64,000 nucleotides of DNA from Eublepharis macularius (GCF_028583425.1 NC_072790.1:152700397-152764396); one strand, 5' to 3'; counted from the stretch's first letter, positions 10,060 through 23,719 are shown. Translations and numbers: made by a program. The notes: generated from the sequence alone by a model not told the origin.

Positions 10060-11640
10060 CCACTCCTGAACTAATTCAACTCAGTTACAGTGATGAACAT
10101 TACATGATCCTGGCATCTCTCGAGGCCATTACTTGTGCACTGGATCCTTGCTCATCCTGGCTCCTAAAATCTTGTAAAGACCGCATAAATTAGCTCTTGA
10201 TGTCTATCATAAATTAATCACTAACTCAAGGTGCTTTCCTTCAGCCACTCAAAGAAATGGTTATCCACCCACTACTTTAAAAAACTTTTCAAGTGGCTGA
10301 AAAGAGACAAACTGAAAGTGAACCCAAAAAAGATAGAGTGATGCTAGTTGGGAAGGTGGTGATCTTGTGCTTCCCACCTTAATGGGGTTCAGTTGTCCTG
10401 GGCTAACTGGATTAAGAGCCTAGAGGTTATGTTGTCTGAAGAAGGGAACTCTGATTTTCAAAAGCTTACACATGGAAAATCTTGTTGATCTATAAGGTGC
10501 CACTGGACTCAAATCCTGCTGTTCTACTGCAGACCAACATGGCTACCTAACTAGGGGTTATACTGGATCCAACAACACTGCTGCTAGAGAAGCAAGCAAA
10601 AAAGGCCTTCCTTCGTCTCTGACTGGCCTGGAAGATGGCTCCCGAGTCCCTACCTTGACACAGTTTATCTGGCCATCTAGATTCACACCAAGGTAACATT
10701 GAGACTTATCTATTCTAATGCCCTCTACACAGGCCTCCCCTCAAAATCAACTTGGAGACTCCAGCTGGTGCAGAATGCTGCAGCTCAGGAGCTAGGAGGA
10801 GCTTTCATATTGCTCCCATTCTGCAGTCACGCCAATGGTTTACCCATCAGCTACCAGGCTCAGTTCAAGGTTTTGACTATCAAATACAAAGCCCTTTAAG
10901 GCCTTGGCCCCTCACATTGGCAGGACTGCTTCTCCCCCTGTGATCTGCCATTGCAGTTTCACTCATCTGAACAGGGCCTTTTGCGGATACCGCCCTGCAC
11001 TGGGGCAAAGTCAATCTACAACTGCTCGCATACACATTTTGTCTGTGGTAGCTGTCACTTTATGGAATGCCCTGCCTGAGGAGGTCAGGCAAGTTCCCAC
11101 TCTCCTGGCTTTCCTCAAACTAAACAAAACTGAATTATTTAGAAGGGCTTTCTTATTTAGGTAATATGGCTGTGCTTTAAGAAATGTCTCAGAGAGATGC
11201 CTTGATAAAGGAACTGGGACTGTAGTCTTATTCTACTGGGTGCTTTTTGTTGATGTAGATATGCTCCTACTGGGTAGTTTCCACATCATTAAAGATGTCA
11301 TGTTCAATTACTCATGCCTTGTTTTAGCAATGTTTTATCTTTGTGTTTGAATGTACACTGTTTCTCAAATTTCTACAACCCATACCTTAGTGTATTTGCT
11401 CAGTAATTGTCTTAGCTGTTGATCTTATTGATTTGCACTGCATAATCCACTTTAGGTCTCAATGACCTGCCCTGTGGACTTGAGGTGCTGAGATGTAGGG
11501 TGCAGTTTGAGCTGCATTTAATGTTTAATGACGTATTTATATGCTTGCTACCAATGTTTTAAATTGTTTTTATGTATTTATGCTGTTAATCTGCTCTGAG
11601 CCCGCTTGAGGGGAGAGCGAACTAAAAATTAAATTAAAAA
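10060..11640 (+). mobile_element. L2/CR1-type LINE, 3' part with internal deletion
   Basis: Plus-strand coding traces run from a CALDPCSSWLLKSC-like segment near 10140 to a C-terminal part around 10699-11160 with WRLQLVQNAA, THLNRAF and LWNALPEEVRQVPTLLAFL. The reverse-transcriptase core is missing between about 10285 and 10300, where the reading jumps to KWLKRDKLKVN. The 3' UTR ends with a GAGGGGAGAGCGAACTAAAA-like tail and A-rich DNA. Frames are broken. A Penelope 3' fragment sits inside it. It lies head to head with the minus-strand LINE on its left. Confidence 0.8.
10431..10550 (+). mobile_element. Penelope-like 3'-end fragment
   Basis: The motif order GTCTGAAGAAGGGAACTCTG, CAAAAGCTTACAC, AAGGTGCCACTGGACTC and CAGACCAACATGGCTACC matches, on the opposite strand, the 3' UTR of the Penelope-like element at 25041-26112. 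An 11-bp duplication with one mismatch (CTAGAGGTTAT at 10420-10430, CTAGGGGTTAT at 10551-10561) brackets it. It splits the LINE codons for a KSLGVILDP-like segment, so it is a strongly 5'-truncated insertion. Confidence 0.8.
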
Positions 11641-11644
11641 AGTA

Positions 11645-14600
11645 AACAAACAAATAAAAGTGGAAAATAAACACATAAATAACCCTATTATCACGTCTGT
11701 TATTCATCATGTATACATTGGAGAAATTTTTAGATGTGTATTGTTGCTTGATGCTGTGAAATGTTTTAAGACTCTTTTCTATTGCAACTCATCCTGTTTT
11801 TTGAGAAGCTGAGACAGGGTTGGCAGAGACTCATTGAGACAGTAACAGAACCCCAAACTCAGCTGACATGGGAGGGTGTTATGGATAAGAGATATTAAGG
11901 ATGCCCTTTAATTGAACCAGGACCTCAAACCCAGGGAAGACTCTCCTCAGAAAGAGCAGGCAAGAAAGTTTCAGGTTTCAGCCTGAGTGGGGATGAGCTC
12001 TCACCATTTGCTCCACTGTCAAACTGGGTAAAAGGATGATTGTTTGTGTGACCTTTGATGGCCAATGAAGTCTCTGGCAATATGCAATTTAAAGAACTAC
12101 AAATGACTGGAGACAGATATCTGCGGACCCACATTGGCTTGGTTTTCCAAAAGCCAGGATTGGGAGGAGATGGAGGAGTCTACCTTTTGGCAAAAGGCGT
12201 TAAAAAGACCTGTAGCGCCTTCGTACATTCATTCAAGTGCAAGTGCAAGGAGTTGTGTGTGTGTGTGTACAAGCATTTGCCTCTATCTCCTGTGTTCTGG
12301 TGGAATGGGACTTCCACCCCAGGGCTAGATTTGGGATGCCAAGGTAACATTAGAGTAAATCTTAAGTTAGACTACTTAGCATGTTTTATTCTCCTTTTCT
12401 CTAGTTCTGTTTAGCCTTTTATGCCATGATATGACCTTCCTACAATTTCTGTGCTCTACAACAGATTTTGTATTAGTACAATAAAGATCTTTTTGTGTTA
12501 AAATTCTTCCCCTTGTGCCTAGCTATTAATTCATGCTTGGCAATCTTTATGTGCTCAGAGTTCTCCAGGGCCAAATTGCTGGTTAAAAGGGAACCCAAAA
12601 AACCAGTTTGGTGGTGGCAGGTCCAGAGAAAATATACAGCCAAGGAAAATGAAGGAGTAGGGTGTTGCCGGCTCATATACAACTACACACACGTGTTCCC
12701 TGCCCAGCTTGGAAGGGAGGGAAGAAAAACGAACTATTTCTCTTCTATGTTTTGTAACTTTACTGTGTAGCTGTTTTGCTGGGGTTGGTGTGGGGGTAGA
12801 TCAGAACCTGAATTGTCTTCTGACCAACAGGCAACTGTTCAAGTTTCTTAATCCAATTCAATCATAGATCATGAATGCTAAGCAAGGTAAGTTTTCCTTC
12901 CCAATACAGACATTGATCATGAGTGTTAAGCAAGGTAAGTCTGACTGCTCAACAGGATTGCTGAGTAATTTTCACCATCCCTAATTTTCTTTAAATTCTT
13001 GCCATTCTCATACCTTTTTGCTGAATCTGTAAGGTTGGTTCGTTCTGGGGTCTCTCAGAATTTCTTGAATTTGACCCAGATGGCAAAATCCATCCCATGT
13101 CATAAAGCCTTTTAAAGAAATTCTCAGGGGAAAACCTGAACCACTAACCTTGTACTGTCTTGTTGCTTTAAATTCTTTCTTGGCCATTAGTTTTTACAAA
13201 TGGCAACGGTGTAACCTTGATTTCATTATGAGCTTTAGAAAAGTCTTGCTGTATGAAGGCCATGTGTATTTTTGTTTAAGTGTCCATTGGGGTGTACTTT
13301 AGATTTTTTGCAGCACATTACAAAACTACAATGAATTTTTTAAAAAATCTAAAAGCTGGTGTTAATATGAAGATGTAATAATATATTGCTGATAGAAATG
13401 TTGTAATTATTGTCATTTTAAATAAGTATCCATATATAGATACGTATTAAGTGTACCCTTATTTGTACTGAGATGATGTCTGGGCAGTGATTTGTTGGAC
13501 AAAAGAATGCCTTTCTGTTTCTGGATCCTTGGCTTCTTACTGTAACTGTTTCTTCTGACTGATATACGGCACAAGTAGGAAATGATAGGGGAAGCTCATT
13601 TTTCTGCCATACCTCGAAGGGTGTGAAGCATCATCAGGCTGCTAGCTAAGAGCATCTGTGTGTCTTTACTCTGGAGATACAATGACAAATGTACACTAAG
13701 ACTTCCATCCAGAAGGGCCCAAAGGCATCATGCAGACTATAGTTTGTAAAATCTTTTTGTTGTTGTTTCTTTTGCTTAATCTTCCATAGTGAAGTAAACA
13801 GTGGCAACAGTTTTAATGTTTAATGGATTACTATAAAATTACTGTGCTATTTATAGGGCATACAAGGTGCACTATAACTTTCTTTGACTGTGCAAAGGAG
13901 GATTTGGGACCAGCAGGCTGCAACTTGCTTCAAAAAGAATTCTTTTCTGACAGGAATAGGGATCGACTATATAGCTGTAGAGTTTATATTACAGTATAAT
14001 TGACCCACAAAGGCCTCTAGGTTTGAGTGTGAAATGGGTGATAGCAATAAAAAGATTATTCTGAAAATAGCTGTATATACAGCGACAATCCAGAGATATG
14101 TGAAAGGTATTTATCAAATACTTGATAAAATACCTTATCAAGTAGTTTCCAGGTATATTCAGGAATTTGGATCTATAGCTGAAATTCTCAGATAGACCAG
14201 TATTCTGATCATGTTTATTCCTGAAAATATTCAGGGATGATATTTTAAAGGTTGCATTAGGTGATGAGAATAATTACATAGAATTGCCATTTTTCATGCT
14301 AAAGAAAAATTATTTTAATTAAGTGTCAATAAATACTGAGTGATGTGAATGAAGAATATTGTAATGTCTAATGACACTTCATAGACTTAGATCTCTCTTC
14401 TAGAACATTACATGACATTCAGAATGGATGGGCAACAGCTCATTAGGTAGCAAGAAGAGCTAGGTTCACAGTAATATATATCATGTTAGCTTCATGTACA
14501 TGGTCACATGCACATTATATGTAGCACCTTTTTGATTATCAGGAATGACAAGTGTCAGAAATACCCTCTTTCAGATATGAAAGAATTTTTCCTTGGAGAT

Positions 14601-14840
14601 GGGGACTTTTGACTACCGTTGAATAATTCTGAATGGGACTGTGTCTCTTTTTCAGATTTGTTTCTTCTTTATAAACATATTTAAGATATTTTTGTATCGA
14701 TTGACTATAATGATGTTGTAAACTTGTATTTATGAAGATACATGTATAAGAATGAAATTTGCAGAAATTTTTCAATTATTTATTTAGTTAGTTTTCATGG
14801 GTGTGTATATATTTTGTATTTAAGCTCTACTTCCATGATT
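11645..14840. other. AT-rich stretch without a supported gene
   Basis: An AATAAA at about 12480 followed by GT-rich DNA resembles an LTR or transcript end, but no matching borders were found. A short GT tract lies near 12260. No protein motif or RNA gene was recognised. Confidence 0.4.
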
Positions 14841-14842
14841 CT

Positions 14843-17607
14843 CTCTTTGATCCTCATTGTGTTCAACAAGGACCAGTTCCCAGGATTCTGTGTACCAATT
14901 GTCTTTAAAAACTACATTGCTGATATTGAAGTAGATGGAAAGCAGGTGGATCCCTTTGGGACTCAGCTGGACAGAAAGACTATGGCTAGCTGTGGCCCCT
15001 CACCAACCTCCACACTGATGTTATCCTTATGTGTTTCTCCATTGACAGTCCAGACAATTTAAAGAACTTACCAGAGAAATGGACTCTGAAAGTGAAACAC
15101 TTTTGCCAAAATGTGCCCATCATCCTTGTGGGAAACAAAAAGGACTTGAGGAATAAATGACGACACCTGTAGGGAGCTGGCAAATATGAAATGGGAGCAG
15201 ATGAAGCCAGACAAAGGGAGAGACATGGCAAACAGAATCAATGCATTTTGGTTACCTGGAGTGCTCAGCCAAGATGAAAGATGATGAGTGGGAGGCATTT
15301 TAAATTTTATTTATTTATTTATTTCAAATTTATATTCCGCCTTCCCCGCAGGCGGGCTCAGGGTGGATAACAACATATTAAAATATGATAAAAATTCATC
15401 TACATTAAAACATCATTAAAACAGCAGTGTATTTCTATTAATACACATTTTAAAAAGGATGGTGGACAGCCTTCACAGGGAGGGTTAAGATTTTATACAC
15501 CCCTTTTTTCAGGCTGGCGGAGGCCCAGCCTCAGCCATATACCTGGTGGAACAACTCTGTCTTGCAGGCCTGAGGAAGGATAGTAAGTCCTGCCGGGCCC
15601 TGATCTCAGCAGACAGAGCGTTCCACCACATGGGAGCCAGGACCGAAAAGGCTCTGGCTCTAGTCGAGGCTAGGGGGGCCTCCTTGGGGCCAGGGACCAC
15701 CAACAGCTGTTTGTCCCCTGATCGGAGTGTCCTCAGGGGAATATATGGGGAGAGACGGTCCCATAGATATGCTGGACCCAGTCTGCACGGGCCTTATAGG
15801 TCAATACCAGAATGTTAAATCTCATCCGGTACTCCACTGGCAGCCAATGTAGCTCGCGTATGATCAGTTTTATATGCGCCTTATTTGACACTCTCGTAAT
15901 AACACGCGCTGCTGCATTTTGTACCAGCTGTAATCTCCGAGTCAGGCTCAAGGGCAGCCCCATATAGAGCAAGTTACAGTAATCTAGCCTAGAGATTACC
16001 ATTGCCCGGATCACTGTAGTTAAGTCACGGGTTGACAAGTAAGGGACAAGTTGCCTGGTCTGCCGCAGATGGAAAAAAGAGGACCTAACAACCACTGTGA
16101 CCTGTGCCTCCATTTTCAGGGAGACATCCAGGATCACCCCCAGGCTCTTAACCCTTGGAACTGGCAGTAATGGTGTCCCATCGAGGGCCAGGAGCCAGAG
16201 TCCTGAACCTAATCCCCCGTGGCTCAAGCACAGGACGTCCGTCTTCATTGGGTTCAGTTTCAGCCGATTCTGCCTCAACCAGTCACAGCTGCAAAAGCAT
16301 GTTCCAGGACATCTGGGGCTGAGTCAGGCTGGCCGTCCATCATCAGATACAACTGGGTGTCATCTGCATATTGATGACACGGAAGTCCGAAACTTCACAC
16401 CAACTGGGCAAGGGGGCGCATATAGATGTTAAACAATAATGGGGAAAGTATTGCTCCCTGTGGAACCCTGCACACCGAAGGGTGGTGGGATTACAATTTC
16501 TCCACAAGCGCCACCCTCTGTCTCCGACTGTGGAGAAAAGAAACATGCCACTGCAAGGCAGTCTCTCATATCCCCACATTGGCGAGGCAGTGAGTCAGAA
16601 GAAGATCATAATCGACTGTATTGAATGCTGCTGACAGATCCAATAAAATCAGCAGCATTGAGCTGGCTCAATCCAGATGTCTACAAAGATCATTGGTAAG
16701 GCCAACCAGCAACGTCTCCGTCCCATGTCCCGGGCGGAACCCGAACTGGAAGGGGTCTAGGGACGAGACATCCTTCAGGAAGCCCTGCCAGAAATGACCA
16801 TTCAGGCTGCCTTGCAAGTGAGGAAAAACAAAAAATGCAAAGCCTGCCCCATCTTTTAAGAAGGGAGCATCAGCAAAGGAAGTGATTGTGTCAACTGTAT
16901 CTCTCTCTTTCAATACACACCACAGATGTGAAGTTGATGTGGGGAGGAGTGCTGTTTTGGCTGTCTAGAGTAAGAAGTGAATATGCCTGTTGTGCCACTT
17001 GCCCCATTCTGCACAGTAGAAAGGGTTGTCTGCACTGCCCCCCCCATGGTTGTTCTCTGGGCCATGTGCCCAAGCTCTCCTCTCCTGCACCTCCTGTGCC
17101 TGAGGGCCATATGACTCTTGAATCCTCTCTGTAAACTGTCATTTTTGTATAGAGCGGGAAATGCTCATTAGTGAATTCTGCATTGTCCTTCACTTCCATT
17201 TTATACTAATCCTTTAGTTCAGTGCCTGGTATAGATTCCCTTAGCCTTTCATCTGTCTTCCCGTTCTTGCAAATGAAGAAAGCTACATTTGATTGCTGAA
17301 TACTGCAGTCTGTGGAGTCATACCCTGATTAAGACATACAGCATACGCTCATGCCTCTCTCTGCACAAACATGTTGGGGCAAGTGGAAGCCTTACCAAAA
17401 TGCCTACCTATATTTCTGTTAGGAGCTGAGCTCTACTGTGGTCAGAAATGCTCTTTGCTCTGTCTCTGTTTGGGCAGTGCCTTGTATAGTTTCTCTGCTT
17501 TCACATTCATTTCAAATTTGTACTTGGTAACCAAGACCCTGAAAATTCCAGGATCCGTATTGTGCATGCTAATGTACATACAACAAATAAATGTGTATGT
17601 GATCATG
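14843..17607 (+). pseudogene. RHOC: processed RHOC-like pseudogene, split by a LINE
   Basis: The conceptual reading follows a Rho small GTPase without introns: IVFNKDQFP, then [20 protein letters not shown]-like, [27 protein letters not shown] and [12 protein letters not shown] stretches. After a LINE (15301-16790) it resumes with EMT, ALQVRKNK and a CPIF stop. The C-terminus fits RHOC better than RHOA or RHOB. RhoC is a membrane-anchored GTPase regulating actin. Here the N-terminal G1 loop is missing, frames shift, and the terminal CAAX-type box is changed. About 740 bp of 3' UTR follows, ending at AATAAA (17586-17591). No poly(A) tail survives, so it is old. Confidence 0.85.
15301..16790 (-). 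mobile_element. L2/CR1-type LINE, 5'-truncated, inside the RHOC pseudogene
   Basis: Minus-strand coding traces include FQFGFRPGHGTETLL (near 16720), then LKLNPMKTDVL, VKSLGVILD, SRLDYCNLLYMGLP and RRLQLVQNAAARVI, then LHWLPVEYRMRFNILVLTYKA, in the order expected of an L2/CR1 reverse transcriptase and its C-terminal region. The 3' end at 15301 is a TAAA-repeat tail after a GGCGGAATATAAATTTG-like terminus. Stops and frameshifts break the frame. It joins the pseudogene exactly between GAGGCATTT and GAAATGACC, with no target-site duplication. Confidence 0.88.
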
Positions 17608-20606
17608 AGAATGACTCAACACTAGTTCTTGTGCTATGTATGTAAGTGAACATTAACTGAAGGCATGTGTATAATGAATGTGTGAAAAAGGGCTACAGTT
17701 CCTGTCCAGTCTAGGTTTTCTGTAAGATTTGAGCACAGTCATGAATGAACTGTCCGTTCATGCACAAGTTTAATCCTTAATTATATATCTGGTTACTTTC
17801 CCTATTTTTAAGTGTGTAGTATCTAATAGGTATTAATCTGAATTCATTTTAATTTAAGTTAATTTGCTGTATAATTTAATACCTTGGCTTAATGAGACAT
17901 TATAAATGTAAATAACACAAGTAATTTTATCATATAAAGCCAGCTAATCTTTTATTCAACAAAAACCTATCAGACAGTGCAATCATAAGCAATCACATCC
18001 TTCTAAGGCCATTGACTTCAACTGAATTAAAAGAGTGTAACTCAGTTTAGGATTCCACTATTAAAGAGCTATATGCTGATATATGATAAAAAATAGTTTT
18101 TTCTGCCTACCAGAGGATTCTTGCAATGATAATCAGTGCTAAAACTATTCTTCTAATGCTATAATTATCTTTAAAGAAAAATCTAAAGAAAATAATCAAA
18201 CTTTTGAAACAAGGAAACATGATTCAAAGTTACTGGTTTTAAAAGCTCTTTACAGAAGTAAAATGTCAACACATTATTACTCCCACTTCCTAATTTTTGA
18301 CTTCTATATTTCTTAATTTAATTTTTAAACTAAACAATAGAATTTGAGGGGCATAGGAAATAGGAACAAAGAAATAGGATGTACACTTTGGCAAAATTGG
18401 TCCCCCACATTGAAGAGAGCCATTCCTGTGTAAGTCAGCAGCATTTTGGATTATGACTGTGGACACCTGAGTTCAAGGGCCAAGCTAAATGTTACAGCAT
18501 CCATGAATCTGAACAGTCCTCAAGGGCAGCCCATGTAGTGTGCATCACGGTAGTACTTTAGATGTTAACAGGGCATGTGGTAAAGTGGCAAGACATTTCT
18601 TGCCTAGGAAATGTCAGAGACTCAGATGTGAAAGCTTGAATCAGTAGCTACTACTCTGTTGGTCAACATAAGCAGAAGGCCAGGGTTCTAGTTGTGTGCC
18701 AGGACTTCCAATCCTGTAGTGTTATACGGCCTTGCAATGGTAGTGACTTGAGGTAGTACATACAGTATGCAGGACCTCACTAGGTGAAGCCCCAGCTTTA
18801 GATCCTGCAGTTCCTAGTCACAGCCTGCCCTGGCACAGATCAAACATCACCAACAGACTATTACATCACCTCAAACATAATGCTTGTTAGAGTCAACTTG
18901 AGGCATCAAGTGAATGAGAATTCAAGTAACATCTGTGTAGTCGTTGTAAATCTGCCCTCAGTAAAAAGGCTGGTAAGAAAAGAAAAAGTATAAGAACATT
19001 CATTAAGAGAGTATGCCAGTAGGAATGAGGAGATGGTCCTTGTTCTGTTCCTTTGTTGTTCTGGAGGTTCATGCTGCATTATGTTCCACTCCTCCTTAAT
19101 TCCAGTCTTACATGGAAAATTACTCAAGTGAATCCAGAAAGTGGTGCAAGTGTAGTTCACTTCAGCTTTCAGTTCTTTGTTGCTTGTTTCACCTTCTTTT
19201 TTATCAGTCTGTACATGTGCATTGATAAAACATCTTGATGAGATCTTGAATATGAGTGCATCTAAGTTCTTTTTAATGCAGTATTACGTGTGCTTCTGCA
19301 GACAGGTGAAGCAACTACTAAAAAGAATCTAGATATAAAATAAAGAGAATGATGAACAATCACATTAAAATGGGTTTATTACAGAGTTTTGTGAATGTGC
19401 AAACAAATATGGGTAATGAAGGGGGGAATAAACCCATTGAAGGAACTGAAATATAAGGCATACTAGGCATGCACAACAGTCTACTGGATTTGGAGATTTA
19501 AAAACAGTGTTCTCTCACTTTCACTTCAGAAAGAAAACTAGGGGCTGGACCCAGGCTAAATTTTCTATCAGCTGAACAGAATTGTCCAATGTAGCCCACT
19601 GATCTCCACAAATTGCTGCTCCTGTGGAATAAGGGACCCTCAGGAATGGCGGGTGGGTGGGGGTTCTCCAACTGGAAAGAAAAATAAGTGGATATTGCCA
19701 ATTGAGTCTGAATCCATTTCAAAGTAAAATCTGGACAGAAATTCAGATGCAGACAATTTTGGAAGCATTCCTAGTTGCCAGCCACATATCTCCACATAAT
19801 TCCACATCAAACGACACTATAAGCCTTTGATTCCCAATGATGTATATATGTGTAGTAGAGAGAGATTGCACCCATACATTTTCATGGAAGTTTTAATATT
19901 TTTCATCAGTCTATGAATGTCATGTTGTCAACAGATATTTTTATCTGATGCATGAAAAATGAAAAAAAACCACCCAACAGTCAAAAGTGGTAGTTTTATT
20001 TTTAAGGCTATAACAAACAATGAAACTATGATTCCTGGGAAACAATGTCTTAAATATTTTCATTTGGGGTTCTTCCAATTTACCATCTGTTATTTTCTCG
20101 GTGGGTCCCCCCCCCTGTTGTGCTTATATAAATGATGTATGTGATTAAATGTGTTGTGTAAAATTCTCCAGAGCAAAAAGGGTGGCAGATCACTACTTCC
20201 TTCACTACTAAGCTCTATAGCAAAATTACTATGGAAAGATTATACATTTTAATGTAATAATATTAGTTTTGCCAGTCAGAGCTCTTCCAGTCACAAACTA
20301 TAAGCACTATCTGATTTCTCTGTGCCCATTAAAAGGTATTTAAAACCATATAACCAAGGTATCCAAATTCTATGACAAGTGGCAATAAGATATGTGGTTT
20401 AATTTAACAAAACCTACTCATGGGCCTTCAGCATTTAGTTCTAATACTCTGAAGTTTCCTTTTAGGGCTTATTACCTAAACCCAAGTTCCTAACCTCCTA
20501 CCAACTGAAATGGGAGGCTTCAGCTAATCACACACACACACTTTGTTTTTGATGAGTAAACAAAACTACAGCACAAAACAGTACTGATGAACCACAGAAG
20601 TGTACA
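17608..20606. other. AT-rich stretch without a supported gene
   Basis: No coding motif, RNA gene or element end was recognised. A short C run occurs near 20107 and a CA tract at about 20531. Confidence 0.45.
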
Positions 20607-20660
20607 CAAGAAATAGGGACAGGGTAAAAGCCGGAACGAGACGGAACAGGCCGGAACGGG

Positions 20661-21590
20661 CACTAAAGAAATGCCAGTGCCACAAAAAAGAGGGAGATGT
20701 GTTAGAGACACTCCAGAACAATATTGCAGAAATGAAAACTCTGGACTGCCCCACTTTTATTAACCCATTCCATGCCAAAAAGCTCCCGGAACAGCACAAA
20801 ACAGCCCGGAATGGGCACTAAAGAAATGCCAGTGCTACAAAAAACAGTGGGATGTGTTAGAGACACTCTGGAACAATATTTTAGAAATGAAAACTCTGGA
20901 CTGCCCCGCTTTTATTAACCCGTTCCATGCCAAAAAGCTCCCGGAACAGCACAAAACAGCCCGGAACGGGCACTAAAGAAATGCCAGTGCCACAAAAAAC
21001 AGTGGGATGTGTTAGAGACACTCCAGAACAATATTTTAGAAATGAAAACTCTGGACTGCCCCGCTTTTATTAACCCGTTCCATGCCAAAAAGCTCCCAGA
21101 ACAGCACAAAACAGACCGGAACGGGCACTAAAGAAAGGCCAGTGCTACAAAAAGCAGTGGGATGTGTTAGAGACACTCCAGAACAATATTTTAGAAATGA
21201 AAACTCTGGACTTCCCCGCTTTTATTAACCCATTCCATGCCAAAAAGCTCCCGGAACAGCACGAAACAGCCTGGAACGAGCACTAAAGAAACGCCAGTGC
21301 CACAAAAAACAGTGGGATGTGTTAGAGACACTCCAGAACAATGTTTTAGAAATGAAAACTCTGGACTGGCACCCTTCAATTAACCCTTTCCATGCCAAAA
21401 AGCTCCCGGAACAGCACAAAACAGCCCGGAACGGGCACTAAAGAAACGCCAGTGCTACAAAAAACAGTGGAATGTGTTAGAGACACTCCAGAACAATATT
21501 TTAGAAATGAAAACTCTGGACTGGCACCCTTCAATTAACCCGTTCTATGCCAATATGCTCACGGAACAGCACAAAACAGACTGCAGTTTT
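20661..21590. repeat. 155-bp tandem array, six units (left arm)
   Basis: Units begin with CACTAAAGAAA at 20661, 20816, 20971, 21126, 21281 and 21436, spaced exactly 155 bp apart. Each contains GATGTGTTAGAGACACTC, GAAAACTCTGGACTG, CATGCCAAAA and CCGGAACAGCAC. Open frames of 60-77 codons in the array repeat with the unit and are not taken as genes. Confidence 0.95.
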
Positions 21591-22103
21591 CTGCAGACTC
21601 GGGACTGAAAGCACACCCAGACCATGTTTTTCGCTTCCCTCCACCCCAACAGTTATCTGTTGGTAGCCTGGGACTTAGCCTCAGGCGAAGAGTTACCTGG
21701 CTGGATGCTCCAAGTAACAATAAAAAAATATGTCCTATTTTTTCAGTTATTTATTTTATTTATTTGAAAAAAAAATTAAGAGATGTCCGATTAATATATA
21801 TAATAAACCAAAAAAAGGAATCCACTTTAAGGATTGCTTCCCATAGACCAATTCAGTTAGAGGGTCAAAATGAAGGTGAGTGCAAAAATGATGCGAAGGG
21901 TGTGTGTGTTTGTACAGTGAACAGTGGATTAATGTGAACAAAATCAGTGATGCAAAAATTCGTGACAGCTTGGTTGGAAAGCTGCATGAAGTATTGGTAT
22001 CGGAAGAGGGTTTTGACTAAAGTGTCAGCAGGTGCTTGGAGAGACGGTTCAAGCATACAGGAGGGAACAGCAGAGCTGATTTGAAGAGAAGGAGACTAGG
22101 TAA

Positions 22104-22318
22104 GGTTGCGACCTCCAGATAGAGCCTGGAGTTCTCCTGGAATTACACCTGATCTCCAGATAAGAGAGATCAACTCCCCTGGAATAGCTGCTTTGGAGGG
22201 AGGACTCTATGACATTATATGCCACCGAGGTTCCTTTCCTTCCTAAACCACACCATCCTCTGATATTAGCCCTAAATCTGCTGGCACAAGCAGGAGTCAG
22301 CAACTGTAAGACTGGGGA
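22104..22318 (+). repeat. short interspersed repeat at inner end of left arm
   Basis: The order GTTGCGACCTCCAG, CTCCTGGAATTACACCTGAT, AGATCAACTCCCCTGGA, GCTGCTTTGGAGGG, GACTCTATGACATTATA matches a very common squamate interspersed repeat (recalled, not searched). The mirror copy is at 22991-23207. Confidence 0.65.
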
Positions 22319-22990
22319 GGCTGAGGATGGTGAAGCAGCAAATATCATACTCTAGAATGTAACAGATAAAGGGCTTCTAAGCAAGATCAGGTTTGCCATT
22401 ATGGCCTCTAGGAGAAAATTTCCTATGGGATGGTGGTCTGGGGTACCACTTGTCTGCACACAACACACACACACGTCAGTGCCCAGGCAGCCAGGAGGGC
22501 CAATAAGGCTGGCTAGGCAAGAATCAGCCAGTGGTCTAGTGGTGCAGAAAAGCCTGGTGCTGCAGCTGCTGCCTATCCTCCTCACTTGGCTTGCCTTTGC
22601 CTCAGTTGCCCCATCAGTGATCCCTCTTGATCAGAGACACCAGCCACAGACGACCAATGATGAGGCAAGTGAGGCAAAGACGAGCCGAGGGAGACAGGCA
22701 GCAATAGTCCTTGGCTTCACTGTGGTGCTGCCTCCTGCTGCTGGCTTGTACTTGCATATTAGCCCATTATCTGTTGGATCTCCTCCAGATGAGGCAGTGT
22801 TGATGGAAGAGGGATGGGACCAATGGTGAAGAACCATTTTCCATGGCTTCTTAGGCAACCCTGTCCACCCCCGTTGCCACGTCATAAAGATGATCCATTT
22901 CAGTCTGATTGTTGCCCTCATCATGGCAGACTAAGATCATTTGTTGCCCTGATGAATGCCCTACACTGATCCTCTTATTTGGAAACTGCA
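22319..22990. other. central spacer of the foldback element
   Basis: This 672-bp segment is the only single-copy part of the element. A 142-codon plus frame (22401-22829) has no transposase or other family motif and is probably chance. A CA tract lies at about 22465. Confidence 0.6.
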
Positions 22991-23207
22991 TCCCCAGTCT
23001 TACAGTTGCTGACTCCTGCTCGTGCCAGCAGATTTAGGGGTAATATCAGAGGATGGTGTGGTTTAGGAAGGAAAGGAACCTCGGTGGCATATAATGTCAT
23101 AGAGTCCTCCCTCCAAAGCAGCTATTCCAGGGGAGTTGATCTCTCTTATCTGGAGATCAGGTGTAATTCCAGGAGAACTCCAGGCTCTATCTGGAGGTTG
23201 CAACCTT
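22991..23207 (-). repeat. short interspersed repeat at inner end of right arm
   Basis: Reverse-complement counterpart of 22104-22318 with only a few differences. Both arms end at the same point of this repeat. Confidence 0.65.
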
Positions 23208-23719
23208 ACCCAGTCTCCTTCTCTTCAAATCAGCTCTGCTGTTCCCTCCTGTATGCTTGAACCGTCTCTCCAAGCACCTGCTGACACTTTAGTCAAAACC
23301 CTCTTCCAATACCAATACTTCATGCAGCTTTCCAACCAAGCTGTCACGAATTTTTGCATCACTGATTTTGTTCACATTAATCCACTGTTTACTGTACAAA
23401 CACACACACCCTTCGCATCATTTTTGCACTCACCTTCATTTTTGACCCTCTAACTGAATTGGTCTATGGGAAGCAATCCTTAAAGTGGATTCCTTTTTTT
23501 GGTTTATTATATATATTAATCGGACATCTCTTAATTTTTTTTTCAAATAAATAAAATAAATAACTGAAAAAATAGGACATATTTTTTTATTGTTACTTGG
23601 AGCATCCAGCCAGGTAACTCCTCTTCGCCTGAGGCTAAGTCCCAGGCTACCAACAGATAATTGTTGGGGTGGAGGGAAGCGAAAAACATGGTCTGGGTGT
23701 GCTTTCAGTCCCAAGTCTG

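Noticed and set aside
6735..11640. Head-to-head LINE pair as a single twin-priming event
   Set aside because: The minus-strand copy contains C-terminal sequence that also occurs in the plus-strand copy, so these are two separate insertions.
11860..12700. LTR-like stretch with AATAAA near 12480
   Set aside because: No TG...CA borders with a target duplication could be found.
22401..22829. 142-codon frame in the foldback spacer as a transposase
   Set aside because: No catalytic motif, zinc finger or similarity to hAT or other transposases can be seen.
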